Below are positions 40,903 through 41,961 of a stretch of DNA of 41,961 nucleotides, piece by piece (within the stretch, counting starts at the first letter, position 1; each line of letters starts with the position of its first letter). The stretch comes from a virus: IMG/VR virus record IMGVR_UViG_3300022745_000068, positions 1-41,961 of that record. One strand, written 5' to 3'. The position numbers and the translations under genes were made by a program. Under the pieces are notes generated by a model. It worked only from the letters and a program-made list of their open reading frames with translations, was not told the origin of the DNA and ran no database searches.

Positions 40903-41426
40903 TTAACGATGGGCTAGTAAGAGATATATTGCGCCACAGCTACAAATTTGACAATATGACCGACTTCAAAAGGGAGTTGGGCAATATATACGCCTACGTG
41001 AGGCAGGCTGCCTATGACCCTACGGCAAGAGGTATTGACTGGTACAAGCAGTTCATTATAAAATTAGATTCGGCGGATAGCACTATGGTTGAGGAGTTAA
41101 ACACCTTCCTTAGCAGCTATGAGCGCACCGAGGGGGTATGCGTGCTTAACTTGCCCTTCCATGTAAGAAGCTATATAAATGCCTACCCCCTACATGAGCA
41201 AGAAGAAGGGCTATACTGGAATCCAGTTGGCATGTCCCTAGCAAAAGGCAGGGTCAGCACTAGGCTAAAAGCTCTTGTGATTAATATGCGGCTGCAATCA
41301 TCGCCTCATTTCAATGACTTAGCGGAAGCCGAGACTGCGCATGTGTATAAATACTATAAAACATGGGTTGACCAACATGCAGCTAAGTACGAACCGAAAA
41401 CTGAAGGGGGAATAATATGCAACTAA
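40899..41426 (+). CDS. Hypothetical early protein, 175 residues
   Basis: GTG 40899 overlaps the previous stop and is preceded by GGAGGG. The protein is soluble and mostly helical, with aromatic residues (NIYAYVRQAAYDP, YINAYPLHEQEEGLYWNP). No catalytic motif is visible. It is the largest gene of the early operon before the ends. The family is unknown. Confidence 0.65.
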   Translation: MINDGLVRDILRHSYKFDNMTDFKRELGNIYAYVRQAAYDPTARGIDWYKQFIIKLDSADSTMVEELNTFLSSYERTEGVCVLNLPFHVRSYINAYPLHEQEEGLYWNPVGMSLAKGRVSTRLKALVINMRLQSSPHFNDLAEAETAHVYKYYKTWVDQHAAKYEPKTEGGIICN

Positions 41427-41548
41427 CAAGCAGTGAAGTTGAGCTTTTATGCCTTATAGAAGCTCAAAACAAAGAAGCAGCTCAAACCACTGGTGAGCTG
41501 CTGCTAGAGGCTCTAAATACTGGGCTATATTCACAATTATTGGTGTAG
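41417..41548 (+). CDS. Small helical protein, 43 residues
   Basis: ATG 41417 overlaps the previous gene by 10 bases; GGGGGAA upstream is the ribosome-binding site. The sequence is helical and Leu/Glu-rich (SSEVELLCLIEAQNKEAAQ, GELLLEALNTG). No function is assigned. The overlap and site support a real gene. Confidence 0.55.
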   Translation: MQLTSSEVELLCLIEAQNKEAAQTTGELLLEALNTGLYSQLLV

Positions 41549-41561
41549 CAAGGGGAACGGT

Positions 41562-41741
41562 ATGGACGATAAACCTGAAAATATAAAAGAAATTCCTGCT
41601 CGGATAGAGTCTATGGTGGATAAATTAGAGCAGGGGCTTAGTGAAGAAGAACTAAAAGCCGTAAGAAAAGATTATTCGCAACGGGAAGCGTTTAGAAGAA
41701 TCGCTCAAAACAAAGAAAGAAGGTTAGGTCATGGGTATTGA
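41562..41741 (+). CDS. Small charged helical protein, 59 residues
   Basis: ATG 41562 follows AGGGGAACGG. The peptide is highly charged (RIESMVDKLEQGLSEEELKA, RREAF-type basic end) and helical. Its last 11 bases overlap the next gene. The function is unknown. Confidence 0.6.
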   Translation: MDDKPENIKEIPARIESMVDKLEQGLSEEELKAVRKDYSQREAFRRIAQNKERRLGHGY

Positions 41742-41961
41742 AACACAATATAGAATATGGAAGCGTTATTCAGGAGGGTTTATTCCTCAATTTAAGCCGT
41801 GGTATAGCTTTGAATGGCGAGATATAGGTCATGCTTATACAACCTACGAACAAGCGGTGGATGCGTTGGATTTTTATCGCGGCGGAAGAAAATGGATTAT
41901 TGAAGCCCCTAAGACTCCTGAACCTCCTGAACCTCCTGAACCTCCTGATTTAAGCGCATGG
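41731..41961 (+). CDS. Junction-spanning early protein, N-terminal part
   Basis: This is the start of the gene that continues at position 1. ATG 41731 lies inside the previous gene, with GAAGGTTAGG upstream. The first 36 residues are rich in aromatics (YRIWKRYSGGF, KPWYSFEWRDIG). They are followed by the segment shared with the left end, and here by one more Glu-Pro-Pro unit than in the left copy. It is truncated only by the window edge. Confidence 0.75.
   Translation, partial: MGIETQYRIWKRYSGGFIPQFKPWYSFEWRDIGHAYTTYEQAVDALDFYRGGRKWIIEAPKTPEPPEPPEPPDLSAW
41841..41961. repeat. Right copy of terminal direct repeat
   Basis: It matches 1-112 with one extra 9-bp unit, so one more copy of Glu-Pro-Pro. 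The reading frame is kept in both versions. Confidence 0.9.

Noticed and set aside
1-41961. tRNA genes, phage RNA polymerase, integrase
   Set aside because: I found no sequence I could support as any of these; a covariance search would be needed to exclude a tRNA.

Overview
The window looks like one complete genome of a virulent, podovirus-like tailed phage of a Gram-negative bacterium. Its two ends repeat each other: bases 1-112 recur at 41841-41961 with one extra 9-bp unit. An open reading frame runs off the right end and continues in phase from the left end, so the molecule is circular or terminally redundant, about 41.84 kb unique. I see no integrase, no CI-like repressor with partner and no phage RNA polymerase. 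Promoter-like sites are of the host sigma70 type. The lysis genes (lambda-R-like endolysin, 3TM holin, spanin-like lipoprotein candidate) point to a Gram-negative host, but I cannot name a genus.

Layout. A roughly 1.2-kb non-coding hub (38530-39750) separates two divergent transcription units. Rightwards from 39751, through the end and round to position 1, runs an early region of tiny genes. At least six are small membrane proteins (40583-40902 and 809-1480). It leads into a replication module (2098-12202): family A DNA polymerase, an IS110-type C-terminal domain protein, an 18-bp-period repeat array, VRR-NUC nuclease, SNF2-like helicase, DUF6378-like protein, Cys-cluster protein, HTH protein and primase-helicase. 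After a promoter at 12206 the same strand carries a host-recognition cassette (12261-18775). This is dominated by a 1576-residue fibre with two seven-bladed beta-propellers and a glycine-rich tip.

Leftwards from 38529 to 18741 runs the late operon. In order it holds KTSC protein, large terminase, portal, scaffold, small head protein, N4-gp56-like major capsid protein with an inserted beta domain, two virion-associated proteins, adaptor, tail stabilisation/nozzle-like protein, a second glycine-tipped fibre with its chaperone-like partner, the lysis cassette, three large ejection-type virion proteins, a PurD-like ATP-grasp enzyme and a small terminal gene. The two transcription units meet tail to tail and overlap near 18.75 kb.

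Most worth a second look: (1) the 18-bp iteron-like array directly behind the stand-alone IS110-type domain; (2) the divergent hub with a 29-bp inverted repeat, 45-bp direct repeats and recurring TTGACACCC promoters; (3) the PurD-like ATP-grasp enzyme translationally coupled to virion genes; (4) the double-propeller fibre; (5) the extra domain in the capsid protein; (6) the cluster of tiny early membrane proteins; and (7) the copy-number-variable proline repeat at the genome ends.
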